From Leptospira brenneri (GTDB lineage Bacteria; Spirochaetota; Leptospiria; Leptospirales; Leptospiraceae), in the NCBI RefSeq assembly GCF_002812125.1, contig NZ_NPDQ01000003.1:434001-498000 (forward strand): 64,000 nucleotides of DNA, in the 5' to 3' direction. Shown here one piece after another: positions 48,240-55,924 of this stretch (within the stretch, counting starts at the first letter, position 1; each line of letters begins with the position of its first letter). Both the position numbers and the translations under genes were made by a program. Below the pieces are notes generated by a model that did not search any database, was not told where the DNA came from, and saw only the letters and a list, made by a program, of their open reading frames with translations.

Positions 48240-50177
48240 TTAAAGTTCTCCGTAACCCAAAACTTCGAAGGACCATCTTTCTTCTAAAGGCCTTGCCGAA
48301 AAAGTAATGGCCTCCGGATCCATTTCTTCTTTTAAAAATTCAAAATCAGATTGGTCGACTTCTGATCCTTCAATCAAATAAAAAGCTTCTTTTTTGGGAT
48401 TGATCTTGCGGATATTTTGGTTAGAGATTTTTTCATAAATCAGAAAAGATAGGGAGTCCCCATTCCTATCTCTCCATTTCTTTAACTCAGTATGATTTTC
48501 ATCGAATAAAAACACCAAACGATGTTGGAGGTTCTCTCCCCTATGGGCAAGTGTTCTCGATAAATAAGAATTTCTTTTGGATTCCAATTGAGATACTAAC
48601 TTAGATACTTCATCCGATTTCGGAACACGAACGAGTTCCATGACAAAGTCGATCGTACAAAATGGTTCAGCACCAATTCTTTCTTCGATTAAAGTTTGGA
48701 TCCTTTTCAGATCTACCGAAAGGTCTTCCGTGTGAAACCAAACACTGTGATGGCGACTTCCCGACCAAGTAGACAATCTCTTTTCTAAACTAGAAATATT
48801 TTGTTGAGAACTGATGATCTGGGAATGTTTTAAGTCTACATCCACTCTGTCATTACAACCAGGTTTTGTTTCACATAAAAATGGTCGAGGGAATTCATCA
48901 AGTCGCCTTTCCAGTAAGTCTTCTGCGAAATACAATGACTCTGTCAAGTCTCTAGGGCTAAAGGTGGGAGTTTCTATGATCCGATATGGTGGTGTTGGCA
49001 TAAAAGAAAGACCTTCTTTTTCAGCATCCCTTCGCATCGCCGTACCTGGCAAAACAGACAAAGGAAAGGCCTGGACCCATTCCCCAAGTCCATGTTCCAA
49101 AAAGAAATGGATTCCTCTTTCGACATCATCCGGTTTATCTCCCGGTAATCCAATGATCAGATCCAGAAGAAGTTCCATCCCTTCTCCGGCCAGCATCTTT
49201 GCCACTTCCGCTACTTTATGAGGACTACCGTAACGTTTCACTCGTTTCAAAGTGTCTTCGTTGACAGATTGGAGTCCAAGTTCCACTCGAGTAAATCCCG
49301 CCTTACGAAGTTTAGTTGCTAGTTTCGGGGTCACACCTTCCGAACGAAGTTCAGCAAACATTGACATACGACCATCAGAATTCACTTCCGCTATGGCATC
49401 TAAAAAGTTCTCAAAACCTGGTCTGTGGTTGAAAGTAGGATCTAAAAATACAAGTTCCCTAGCTCCCTTTTCTTTTAAGTTTGTAATGAGTTTGATGGTT
49501 TCTGGAATGTCTAGGGTTCTTAAATTTTGCGAAGATTTAGGATAAAAACAATAAGTACATTGTGACTTACAACCACGAACAGTTTCTAAATAAGTAGACC
49601 TTTTTGGGTCCACTAACAAATGTCCGGTTGTATAAGGGGATGGAAAGTCTGTCAGAGGAAAATCAGCAGCCACTGGTTTTCCAAAAGGGCTAAGGCCCCC
49701 TTCTTTTTTTCTATAAGCTACATTGTCCAATCCTTCTAACGAAGACTTGGACAAAACGGTTCGCATCAGTTTACGAAAACTATGTTCTGCTTCCCCTGAA
49801 ACTGCGATATCATAACCCTCTTCGCCAAGGACATAGGGATTGTCTTCGTTTACCTCAGGCCCCCCAATGAGAATGGTTGTTTCTGGATTTCTTTTTTTAA
49901 CTTCTTTCGCGATATAAAGACTACGTTCCGTATTCCATAAATACAGAGAGAGTCCTAAAAAATCCGGGCCTTCCTTTGTGATTTTTTCAACAAGTTCCTT
50001 ATCTCCCAGAGAATCTGTATCTTCTGGAGAAACCACAAAGGGACGAATCCCTTGTACAGGATCTTCTTTGGATTCAAGACAACTTGCCAAACTAGCAGCT
50101 GCTAAAGGTACATTTCCCGTGGCTGCATAGTAGGAAGGAGGCGGAACCGGTAATTGCAAAAATTGTATTTTTGCCAT
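48240..50177 (-). CDS. B12-binding radical SAM protein
   Basis: This 645-residue protein has an N-terminal cobalamin-binding fold (MAKIQFLQLPVPPPSYY, then LGLSLYLWNTER and TILIGGPEVNE). The radical SAM domain has the cluster motif CKSQCTYC, followed by ELVFLDPTFNHRPGF, RVELGLQSVNEDTL and LDLIIGLPGD. The C-terminal 200 residues are of unknown type. Members methylate or rearrange unreactive carbons, and some act in lipid or cofactor synthesis; the substrate is unknown. The frame is open to a TTG at 50216, but the ATG at 50175-50177 is the standard N-terminus for this group. Confidence 0.87.
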   Translation of the reverse strand: MAKIQFLQLPVPPPSYYAATGNVPLAAASLASCLESKEDPVQGIRPFVVSPEDTDSLGDKELVEKITKEGPDFLGLSLYLWNTERSLYIAKEVKKRNPETTILIGGPEVNEDNPYVLGEEGYDIAVSGEAEHSFRKLMRTVLSKSSLEGLDNVAYRKKEGGLSPFGKPVAADFPLTDFPSPYTTGHLLVDPKRSTYLETVRGCKSQCTYCFYPKSSQNLRTLDIPETIKLITNLKEKGARELVFLDPTFNHRPGFENFLDAIAEVNSDGRMSMFAELRSEGVTPKLATKLRKAGFTRVELGLQSVNEDTLKRVKRYGSPHKVAEVAKMLAGEGMELLLDLIIGLPGDKPDDVERGIHFFLEHGLGEWVQAFPLSVLPGTAMRRDAEKEGLSFMPTPPYRIIETPTFSPRDLTESLYFAEDLLERRLDEFPRPFLCETKPGCNDRVDVDLKHSQIISSQQNISSLEKRLSTWSGSRHHSVWFHTEDLSVDLKRIQTLIEERIGAEPFCTIDFVMELVRVPKSDEVSKLVSQLESKRNSYLSRTLAHRGENLQHRLVFLFDENHTELKKWRDRNGDSLSFLIYEKISNQNIRKINPKKEAFYLIEGSEVDQSDFEFLKEEMDPEAITFSARPLEERWSFEVLGYGEL

Positions 50178-50222
50178 AGCTCTTGCCAGTATCCACCCAG
50201 AGAGGGTTTTTCGCAAAACCTT

Positions 50223-51527
50223 TCAGGATCTAGAAACGACTACATCGATAAATAAAATCAAGTTTTCCGATAGATTTCTAGCAAATGTCCGTAACATCAT
50301 CCGCTCTGATATATCGTGGTACATTTGAGAAAGGGTCCAAGCATCTCGACTGGTTTTGGATTTATGCAAATGTTCAAAAAAATAAGGACGAAAGGACCAG
50401 TTTTTACCCAGGAAAGAATAGTCAGGTACCATAGTTCCCGTGGCATCTCTGGAATAATTGGGAGAAACCTGAAACCCTAAAGGATTGGTGATGTACATCC
50501 GAAAAAAATCTCCATCTCCAAAAACACTGGTTTCAAATCCACCTTTCCATTCCCAAATTCCATTTTCTTCGGTAAATCCCATCATGATTTCAGATAGTTT
50601 ATCTTTCCAAACATTCTCCCATTCGATTTGCCGATTCATTTCTCCTTGTTTGCGGGCATGAAAGTATTCCAAAGAGGATTGCATCTCGGTTCGATAATCA
50701 AATCGTTTTGCAAAAACAGGTTCTGGTTTGGCAAAATAAAAACCTTGGATGTATCTGGCTCCATAGTTCAGTGCATTATAAAGTTCGTCTTCCGATTCAA
50801 TTCCTTCAAAAAGAAGACTACTCCCCAGAGATTCACCAAGTTTCGAAAGATTTAATAAAATTTCTTTGAAGTTTCTAGAGAAGGTAGACCGCCTTAACAT
50901 TTGTAAGTCGACCTTTATGATTTCTGGATGGAAAAGTCCGATTCGGTCTAAGTTACTTGCTTCTGATCCGGCATCATCCACAGCAATGGAAAAACCCTCT
51001 TGTCGATAGAGATTCAAAACCGGTCGTAAAAGTTCTAAGTTGTGAGGAAATCTTTCTTCTGTGATTTCGATGACAATCCGCTCTGGATCCACACCCACTT
51101 CTCTGACCATTTGTATTGTTTGCGGTAAGGAAATCTCTAACTGAAGAAGGGCATGATACATTAAATTAGGAGAAATGTTGATAAATAATTTTGTTTCAGG
51201 TGGAGCTTCTTTTGCAAACTTCTGTAAGGCTGCAAAACGAATTTCTTCATCCACTTTTTTCTTTAAAAAAAAGATTTCATCATACCCAAAGGTTTGGGAT
51301 AAAAAGAATTCACCAAGGCTTACTAATCCTTCCGGTGTGGAAAGACGTCCCAGTACTTCATAACCGTATATGCCAGTAGATTCCGATGAGAGGATGGGTT
51401 GGAAGACGGGAAGCAAAGTTCCTCCTGACAACCATTCTTTCCATTCACGTAGGAATTTATGACTTTCTCTTTCTGTAATCATAGATGGATACACTGGATA
51501 TACTGCAAGATCGGTACCAGTAAGCAT
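50223..51527 (-). CDS. EAL-domain protein (cyclic di-GMP phosphodiesterase) with a YkuI-like C-terminal domain
   Basis: This 434-residue protein has an EAL domain at about 35-270. The main catalytic positions are kept: YEVLGR (the EAL motif, here EVL at 57-59), NISPN, EITEE, DDAGSE, IIKVDL, EGIES and QGFYFAKP. It should therefore hydrolyse cyclic di-GMP. The last 150 residues, with GFETSVFGDGDFFRMYITNP and WSFRPYFFEH, resemble the PAS-like domain that follows EAL in Bacillus YkuI. There is no membrane segment. The start is unsure: an ATG at 51527 is used, and an ATG at 51479 is possible. It lies 45 nt upstream of the radical SAM gene and may be co-transcribed with it. Confidence 0.87.
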   Translation of the reverse strand: MLTGTDLAVYPVYPSMITERESHKFLREWKEWLSGGTLLPVFQPILSSESTGIYGYEVLGRLSTPEGLVSLGEFFLSQTFGYDEIFFLKKKVDEEIRFAALQKFAKEAPPETKLFINISPNLMYHALLQLEISLPQTIQMVREVGVDPERIVIEITEERFPHNLELLRPVLNLYRQEGFSIAVDDAGSEASNLDRIGLFHPEIIKVDLQMLRRSTFSRNFKEILLNLSKLGESLGSSLLFEGIESEDELYNALNYGARYIQGFYFAKPEPVFAKRFDYRTEMQSSLEYFHARKQGEMNRQIEWENVWKDKLSEIMMGFTEENGIWEWKGGFETSVFGDGDFFRMYITNPLGFQVSPNYSRDATGTMVPDYSFLGKNWSFRPYFFEHLHKSKTSRDAWTLSQMYHDISERMMLRTFARNLSENLILFIDVVVSRS

Positions 51528-51600
51528 TGTAGGGAATATTACTGCATTCTGCTCAAAAAAAAGACATTAGGGATTTGGAGAAGAAAAAATAGAAGGAAAT

Positions 51601-51619
51601 TTGCTTAAATCATAAGCAA
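51601..51619. promoter_or_regulatory. Palindrome upstream of the EAL gene
   Basis: TTGCTTA (51601-51607) and TAAGCAA (51613-51619) are perfect 7-bp inverted arms around 5 nt. They lie about 75 bp before the EAL start and just beyond the terminator of the small lipoprotein gene. This could be an operator for the EAL gene or part of the terminator region. Confidence 0.3.
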
Positions 51620-51625
51620 GATGAT

Positions 51626-51659
51626 AAAAAAAAACCACCCAAGTTTCCCAGGGTGGTTT
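51626..51659 (-). terminator. Strong intrinsic terminator of the 54-residue lipoprotein gene
   Basis: On the minus strand AAACCACCC, a 10-nt loop and GGGTGGTTT form a perfect 9-bp stem that runs into nine consecutive T. It starts 16 nt after the lipoprotein stop. It is the clearest intrinsic terminator in the window. Confidence 0.92.
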
Positions 51660-51675
51660 CCGCGTTGAGCAAAAA

Positions 51676-51840
51676 TTACTTAATGTCTCTAGCTTTTGTT
51701 TTGAATGACTCATCCAATTTTGGCTTTTTAGAAGGTTTTGGTTCTTCTACAACTGGCGTTTGTTTAACTTCTTCAGATGCACAGTTAATCATAAATACGG
51801 CCAAAAAAGCAATGATCAGCATATACGAAATTTTTTTCAT
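51676..51840 (-). CDS. Very small lipoprotein, 54 residues
   Basis: The minus strand encodes MKKISYMLIIAFLAVFMINC followed by a short, Pro/Lys/Glu-rich tail ending KARDIK. The hydrophobic segment ends in the lipobox MINC (Cys20), so the mature lipoprotein has only 35 residues. AAGGAG lies 7-8 nt before the ATG and a textbook terminator follows the stop, so it looks like a well-expressed single-gene transcript. No domain is recognised. The tail (EEPKPSKKPKLDESFKTKA) is hydrophilic and may act as a tether or surface coat. It is divergent from tmk. Confidence 0.82.
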   Translation of the reverse strand: MKKISYMLIIAFLAVFMINCASEEVKQTPVVEEPKPSKKPKLDESFKTKARDIK

Positions 51841-51919
51841 GTTTCTGCTCCTTAGACTAAATTGCCGTGTTTCGTAAAAAAGTCGAGGAAAAAACGGCCA
51901 TTCTTAAAATGGAGGGGAT

Positions 51920-52525
51920 ATGCTTCAAAATAGTCAGTTCTTTGTCTTTGAAGGGATCGATGGTTCTGGGAAAACCACTATCTCCCGTTTGGTTTCCGAA
52001 GCCCTCCTTAAAAAATCCATCCCCAACCTTTGGCATAGAGAGCCAACGGACAGTGTGCACGGTAAAAAGATCCGAGAATTTTTGTTAGGCAACCTAAAAC
52101 TTAATAAAGAAGAACAAATAGAAGTGTTTATTGCCGACCGTGAATGTTCCGTAAATGAGGTCATCTTACCGACGTTAAAGAATGGCAAATCAATTGTACA
52201 AGATAGATATTATTTTTCCACCGCAGCTTACCAAGGTAGAGACGAAGAACATGCTGCTGACATTTTATACAGAAATGAAGACAAAGGATTTCCAGAACCC
52301 AACCGAGTTTATTTTTTAGACCTTTCTCCTGAAGAAGCACATGAAAGAAGAACGTCTCGCGGTGGAACTAAAGAAGTTTTTGATGTCGACTCAGAACAAA
52401 TTAGAATTTACCAAAACTATTTAGCAATCCTACCAGAATCCACCATCTTTGTAGATGCGACAGCAGACCTGGAAGAAGTCGTTGCATTTTGTGTTGAAGA
52501 CATTTTAAAGTCACTGGAAGGTTAA
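51920..52525 (+). CDS. tmk: Thymidylate kinase
   Basis: This 201-residue enzyme phosphorylates dTMP to dTDP. It has the P-loop FEGIDGSGKTT, the DR(Y/H) motif in VQDRYYFSTAAYQG and the lid LSPEEAHERRTSRGG. Length is standard. GGAGGGGAT lies directly upstream of the ATG. It is transcribed divergently from the 54-residue lipoprotein and converges with the methyltransferase gene. Confidence 0.96.
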   Translation: MLQNSQFFVFEGIDGSGKTTISRLVSEALLKKSIPNLWHREPTDSVHGKKIREFLLGNLKLNKEEQIEVFIADRECSVNEVILPTLKNGKSIVQDRYYFSTAAYQGRDEEHAADILYRNEDKGFPEPNRVYFLDLSPEEAHERRTSRGGTKEVFDVDSEQIRIYQNYLAILPESTIFVDATADLEEVVAFCVEDILKSLEG

Positions 52526-52526
52526 C

Positions 52527-53411
52527 CTATCCTTTTCGCACCATATACACCATCATATCACCGATCTCAAACCATTTCACCGCTCGGTCCATAATCCATT
52601 TTCTAAGTTTGAAGAAAAAACTTGCCCCAGCTCGCGAAGTCATTCCACTCCCATAAGAAAAGGAAACTGGGTTTTGGTATCCCAAAGTTAGTAATAGATT
52701 CTTTAAACCTTTATAAGAATAATAATATAGATGTTCTGGGACATTCAAATACCGCCACTTGAGACCTGCCAGTTTGGCAAGGATTCCATAACGACAGGTG
52801 GATAAAATCAGCACTCCTCCTGGTTTCAAATGTTTTCTAATTTTCTCCAAAGTTTCTTTGGGTTTGTGAAGGTGTTCAATCGTAGCCCACAGGGTAATGA
52901 GATCAAATTGGTTTTGGAATGTGAGATCCCAATCGAGAAAGTTTTCCTGAAAGATATTTAATTTTAGAGTTTCGCGAGCAAAACGAACCGGGCCATCAGC
53001 AATTTCGATTCCATAAGCCTCATAACCTCTATCCTTTTGGTAGGCCACAAAGTAACCCGCAGCACATCCAATGTCCAAGGAAGAAAGTTTTGTTCCCAGC
53101 GGCAAACTAGAGATTCGTTTTTTCTCCCAGGAAAAAAAATCCAAATCCTTTAGGTTGAGCCTGAAAACTCGAGAAATCTCAGTGCGGAGTTTGTCAGAGT
53201 AATAATTGTCATAACCCCTCTCCGTCCTTTGGGTAAAATAAGAATCATCATAGTATTTTTTTACCTCAAGGAAACTTGGTTGTGGGTTCACTTGCACAAG
53301 ATGGCAGGATTCACAAGAAACAATCGAAAAGGACTCACCCAGAGGACTTTCTTTGGTAAAAATGGGAGAAAAGCGGGTCTGTCCGCAGGTATTACAAGGG
53401 ATTGGTTCCAC
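52527..53411 (-). CDS. SAM-dependent methyltransferase with an N-terminal zinc-ribbon-like motif
   Basis: This 294-residue protein starts with two Cys pairs, CNTCGQ and CESCHLVQVNP, a zinc-ribbon-like head seen in sugar or small-molecule methyltransferases. The class I methyltransferase fold follows with LDIGCAAGYFV (SAM binding), LITLWATIEHL and HLKPGGVLILSTCRYG. The start is a GTG 8 nt after znuB, so it may share the transporter transcript. If so, its connection to metal uptake is unclear. The substrate is unknown. Confidence 0.83.
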   Translation of the reverse strand: MEPIPCNTCGQTRFSPIFTKESPLGESFSIVSCESCHLVQVNPQPSFLEVKKYYDDSYFTQRTERGYDNYYSDKLRTEISRVFRLNLKDLDFFSWEKKRISSLPLGTKLSSLDIGCAAGYFVAYQKDRGYEAYGIEIADGPVRFARETLKLNIFQENFLDWDLTFQNQFDLITLWATIEHLHKPKETLEKIRKHLKPGGVLILSTCRYGILAKLAGLKWRYLNVPEHLYYYSYKGLKNLLLTLGYQNPVSFSYGSGMTSRAGASFFFKLRKWIMDRAVKWFEIGDMMVYMVRKG

Positions 53412-53418
53412 AAGTAAT

Positions 53419-54273
53419 CTATCGGACAGATTTTGAAAAAACGGAAGTAGTTAGAAAACGAACCAAATGAAGAAAAAAAGCAAAACCACAAAGTACGAGA
53501 ATGATGCTAGAAGATGTGGGAAAATAAATCAATTCTCCGTTTCGTTCGAATCCAATAAGTGAAATTAAAAATCCAGAAATGGTCGCAAAAACAGAAAACA
53601 AGGCACAGACAAGGGTCAGAAGTTTTAAAGAACGAATGAGAGGGAGTAAAGCAAATACAGGCAAAATCAAGTGGGCAATGCTATAGAAAGTTCCAAGTAA
53701 ATTCACAGCCACGGTAAGGGAAGCCGCTAAGATAATATAAAAAAGAAGATCAAAAGGAAGAGGATTTCCTACTTGGATTTTGTATTCGTCCCGATCAAAA
53801 CTAATAAAAAGGAACCTTCTGAAAAAACTTAAATAGAGGATAAAAAAGAAAACAGCGATATAAATTCCAAAGGAATCAGCACGAACTTGGGAAGTTAAGA
53901 TATCTCCAAAAAAAGCTGCCATCAAATGGTTTTGTACATTTCCACCAAGAGCCAACATAACTTGCGAAGCCGCAGAAAAGAATACAAAGAGAATCCCGAG
54001 AACGACCTCTTCTTTCATTCCAAAAAGTTTTCTTACATACAAAAGAGGGAATACTAAAATACATGAGAAGATCACTGGAAAAATTTCTCCAGGCCACTCC
54101 ATAAACAAGGATAAGGCGACAGAAAAAGTCACAGCCTGGGAAAGTGTTACCCCAAAAAAAGTCATCCCACGGAGTACAATCAGAATTCCAAGAACTGATA
54201 ACAATGCTCCGACAAGGCTACCCACAACCATTTGTGGTAAAAATAAATCCCAACTAGAAAGTATATTAGTCAT
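53419..54273 (-). CDS. znuB: Metal ABC transporter permease (ZnuB-like)
   Basis: This 284-residue inner-membrane protein has about eight helices and the ABC-3 family pattern: MVVGSLVGALLSVLGILIVLRGMTFFGVTLSQAVTFSVALSL, and the C-terminal VNLLGTFYSIAHLILPVFALLPL. It forms the channel of a zinc, manganese or iron importer. The frame is open to a GTG at 54303, but the ATG at 54271-54273 overlaps the ATPase stop by 8 bp and gives the normal start. Zinc is inferred from the palindrome upstream of the operon. Confidence 0.88.
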   Translation of the reverse strand: MTNILSSWDLFLPQMVVGSLVGALLSVLGILIVLRGMTFFGVTLSQAVTFSVALSLFMEWPGEIFPVIFSCILVFPLLYVRKLFGMKEEVVLGILFVFFSAASQVMLALGGNVQNHLMAAFFGDILTSQVRADSFGIYIAVFFFILYLSFFRRFLFISFDRDEYKIQVGNPLPFDLLFYIILAASLTVAVNLLGTFYSIAHLILPVFALLPLIRSLKLLTLVCALFSVFATISGFLISLIGFERNGELIYFPTSSSIILVLCGFAFFLHLVRFLTTSVFSKSVR

Positions 54274-54988
54274 GATGGTGGCAGTTTGGTGGCCTTTCTC
54301 CACTGGTGATATTGTAGAGTTTCCCCTCGTCTATTTCAAAAATTTCGTCGAACCCAAATCCCCAATCATGTTCCAAACTATGAGTAATAAAAAAGAGAGA
54401 CCTGTTTCCATCTCTTAGGTATTCAGACAAAACTGTTTGGAAAAGTTCACGGGCATTGTGATCCAAAGAATCCATCGGTTCATCCAAAAATATCAAATTG
54501 GCTTTTGTTAAGAGAGACCGAAGGATGAGAACTTTTTGTAATTGTCCCCCACTACAGAGGGAAATTTGTTTTTTTAAATAAGAACTAACGCCAGTTCTTT
54601 CAATTAAATCTAAATCTTCTGGAGCAAATTTCTTTTTGGGCAAAAAACTAAGTCCGATGTTCTTTGGCATTAAGAGAACATCTTGTACGGACAAAGGAAA
54701 TTCCAAAGACATTCGTTTGGCTTGAGGAACATAGGAAGTTGTGATTTGTTTTGAAAACTGAATGGAACCAGAAAGTGGAGGGAGTAAATCTGTCAAAGTA
54801 CGAAAGAGTGTTGTTTTTCCAGCACCATTTCCTCCCACAAGGGCATAGGTTTTGCCGGAATGGATATGCAAATGAATGTCCGATACAACAGGAAATTCTT
54901 TTCTATAACCCACAGATAACGAATCCGTGTGAATAAAGGTTTTAGATCCTTCATTTTTTTCTATACTATTTGGTTTTATCACTGGCAT
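54266..54988 (-). CDS. znuC: Metal ABC transporter ATP-binding protein (ZnuC-like)
   Basis: This 240-residue ATPase has Walker A GGNGAGKTTLFRTL, the Q-loop region SYVPQ, signature LCSGGQLQK, Walker B LIFLDEPMDS and the switch His in FITHSLEHDW. It belongs to the zinc/manganese importer group, consistent with the neighbouring permease and binding protein. The start overlaps the end of znuA by 23 bp. Confidence 0.92.
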   Translation of the reverse strand: MPVIKPNSIEKNEGSKTFIHTDSLSVGYRKEFPVVSDIHLHIHSGKTYALVGGNGAGKTTLFRTLTDLLPPLSGSIQFSKQITTSYVPQAKRMSLEFPLSVQDVLLMPKNIGLSFLPKKKFAPEDLDLIERTGVSSYLKKQISLCSGGQLQKVLILRSLLTKANLIFLDEPMDSLDHNARELFQTVLSEYLRDGNRSLFFITHSLEHDWGFGFDEIFEIDEGKLYNITSGERPPNCHHHD

Positions 54989-55916
54989 CGCGTATTTTTT
55001 GTAACATCAACCGAAGTGTGTCTTCGTAAGTATTGGCCTCTGGGGTTCCCCCAACAGAAACCGGCAATGTTACCACCACAGACCCCGGAACCTTCGAAGA
55101 TACATACTCTGCATACTTTGGATTGTGATAGGGTCCAATCAAGATAATTTTTATCTTTTCTGCTGTCATATAACTGATGACTTGATCCATATAACGAACA
55201 GAAGGTGGAACGCCAGGACGTTCCTCAATGGTTAAGTTGGCATTGAATTTAAAACGAGATGCTAAATAAACAAACTGGTCATGGAAAACGGCTACTTTGA
55301 GTCCAAAGTATGGTTCCATTTTTTTCATTTCCTCTTTTGTGAGTTGGATGAGTCGTTTTTTGAATGTATTAAAATTTCCTTCGTAATAATCGCCATTTAG
55401 AGGGTCCACCCGCGTGAGGGCATTTTTAATGTTTTGAGCCATTTGGATGGCATTGATGGGATCATTCCAATAGTGAGGATTTCCATAAATATGCATATCT
55501 CCCATGGAACGGTCCATCATCACCGTTGGTTCCCCCAGAATTTTCACTCCGAAAGAAGTATCACAATACCCAGGTTGTCCTTTTTGGATTTTGATATTAC
55601 GGGACTGTTGTTGGAGATAAGGAATCCAACCAATTTCTAAATCAAGGCCAATCACACAAAGTACATCGGCTTCACTCAGTTTCACAAGAAAGTCTGGTCT
55701 TGTCATCACAAAGTGTGGATCATCTGTTCCTCGAATCATTCCGGAAACGTCAGCCCGCTCTCCCGCGACTTGTTCGGCAATGTATTTGATATCGGGAAGA
55801 CTTGTGACAAGAGATACCTTTGCTGAAAGATTCGATGCAAAAAGAACTGAGATAAAAAAGTTTAGTAGAAGAAATTGATTCAATTGTTTTTGAAACTTTG
55901 TCTGTAACATATACAC
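54966..55916 (-). CDS. znuA: Periplasmic metal-binding protein of the ABC transporter (ZnuA-like)
   Basis: This 316-residue protein of the cluster A-I (metal) binding group has a signal sequence (LNQFLLLNFFISVLFASNLSA). Likely metal ligands are His68 (DDPHFV), His148 (GNPHYWND) and His212 (VFHDQF). The fourth ligand is less clear, because the usual acidic residue is replaced by a region reading GPYHNPKY. There is no His-rich loop, which is typical of ZnuA, so manganese cannot be excluded from this protein alone. AAGGA lies 5 nt before a GTG at 55916 and 11 nt before an ATG at 55910; either could be the start. Confidence 0.88.
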   Translation of the reverse strand: MYMLQTKFQKQLNQFLLLNFFISVLFASNLSAKVSLVTSLPDIKYIAEQVAGERADVSGMIRGTDDPHFVMTRPDFLVKLSEADVLCVIGLDLEIGWIPYLQQQSRNIKIQKGQPGYCDTSFGVKILGEPTVMMDRSMGDMHIYGNPHYWNDPINAIQMAQNIKNALTRVDPLNGDYYEGNFNTFKKRLIQLTKEEMKKMEPYFGLKVAVFHDQFVYLASRFKFNANLTIEERPGVPPSVRYMDQVISYMTAEKIKIILIGPYHNPKYAEYVSSKVPGSVVVTLPVSVGGTPEANTYEDTLRLMLQKIRDASDKTK

Positions 55917-55924
55917 TAATTTCC

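Noticed and set aside
51653..51877. Plus-strand open frame of 74 codons opposite the 54-residue lipoprotein
   Set aside because: It is the antisense of a gene with a clear lipobox, ribosome binding site and terminator, and it has no such signals of its own.
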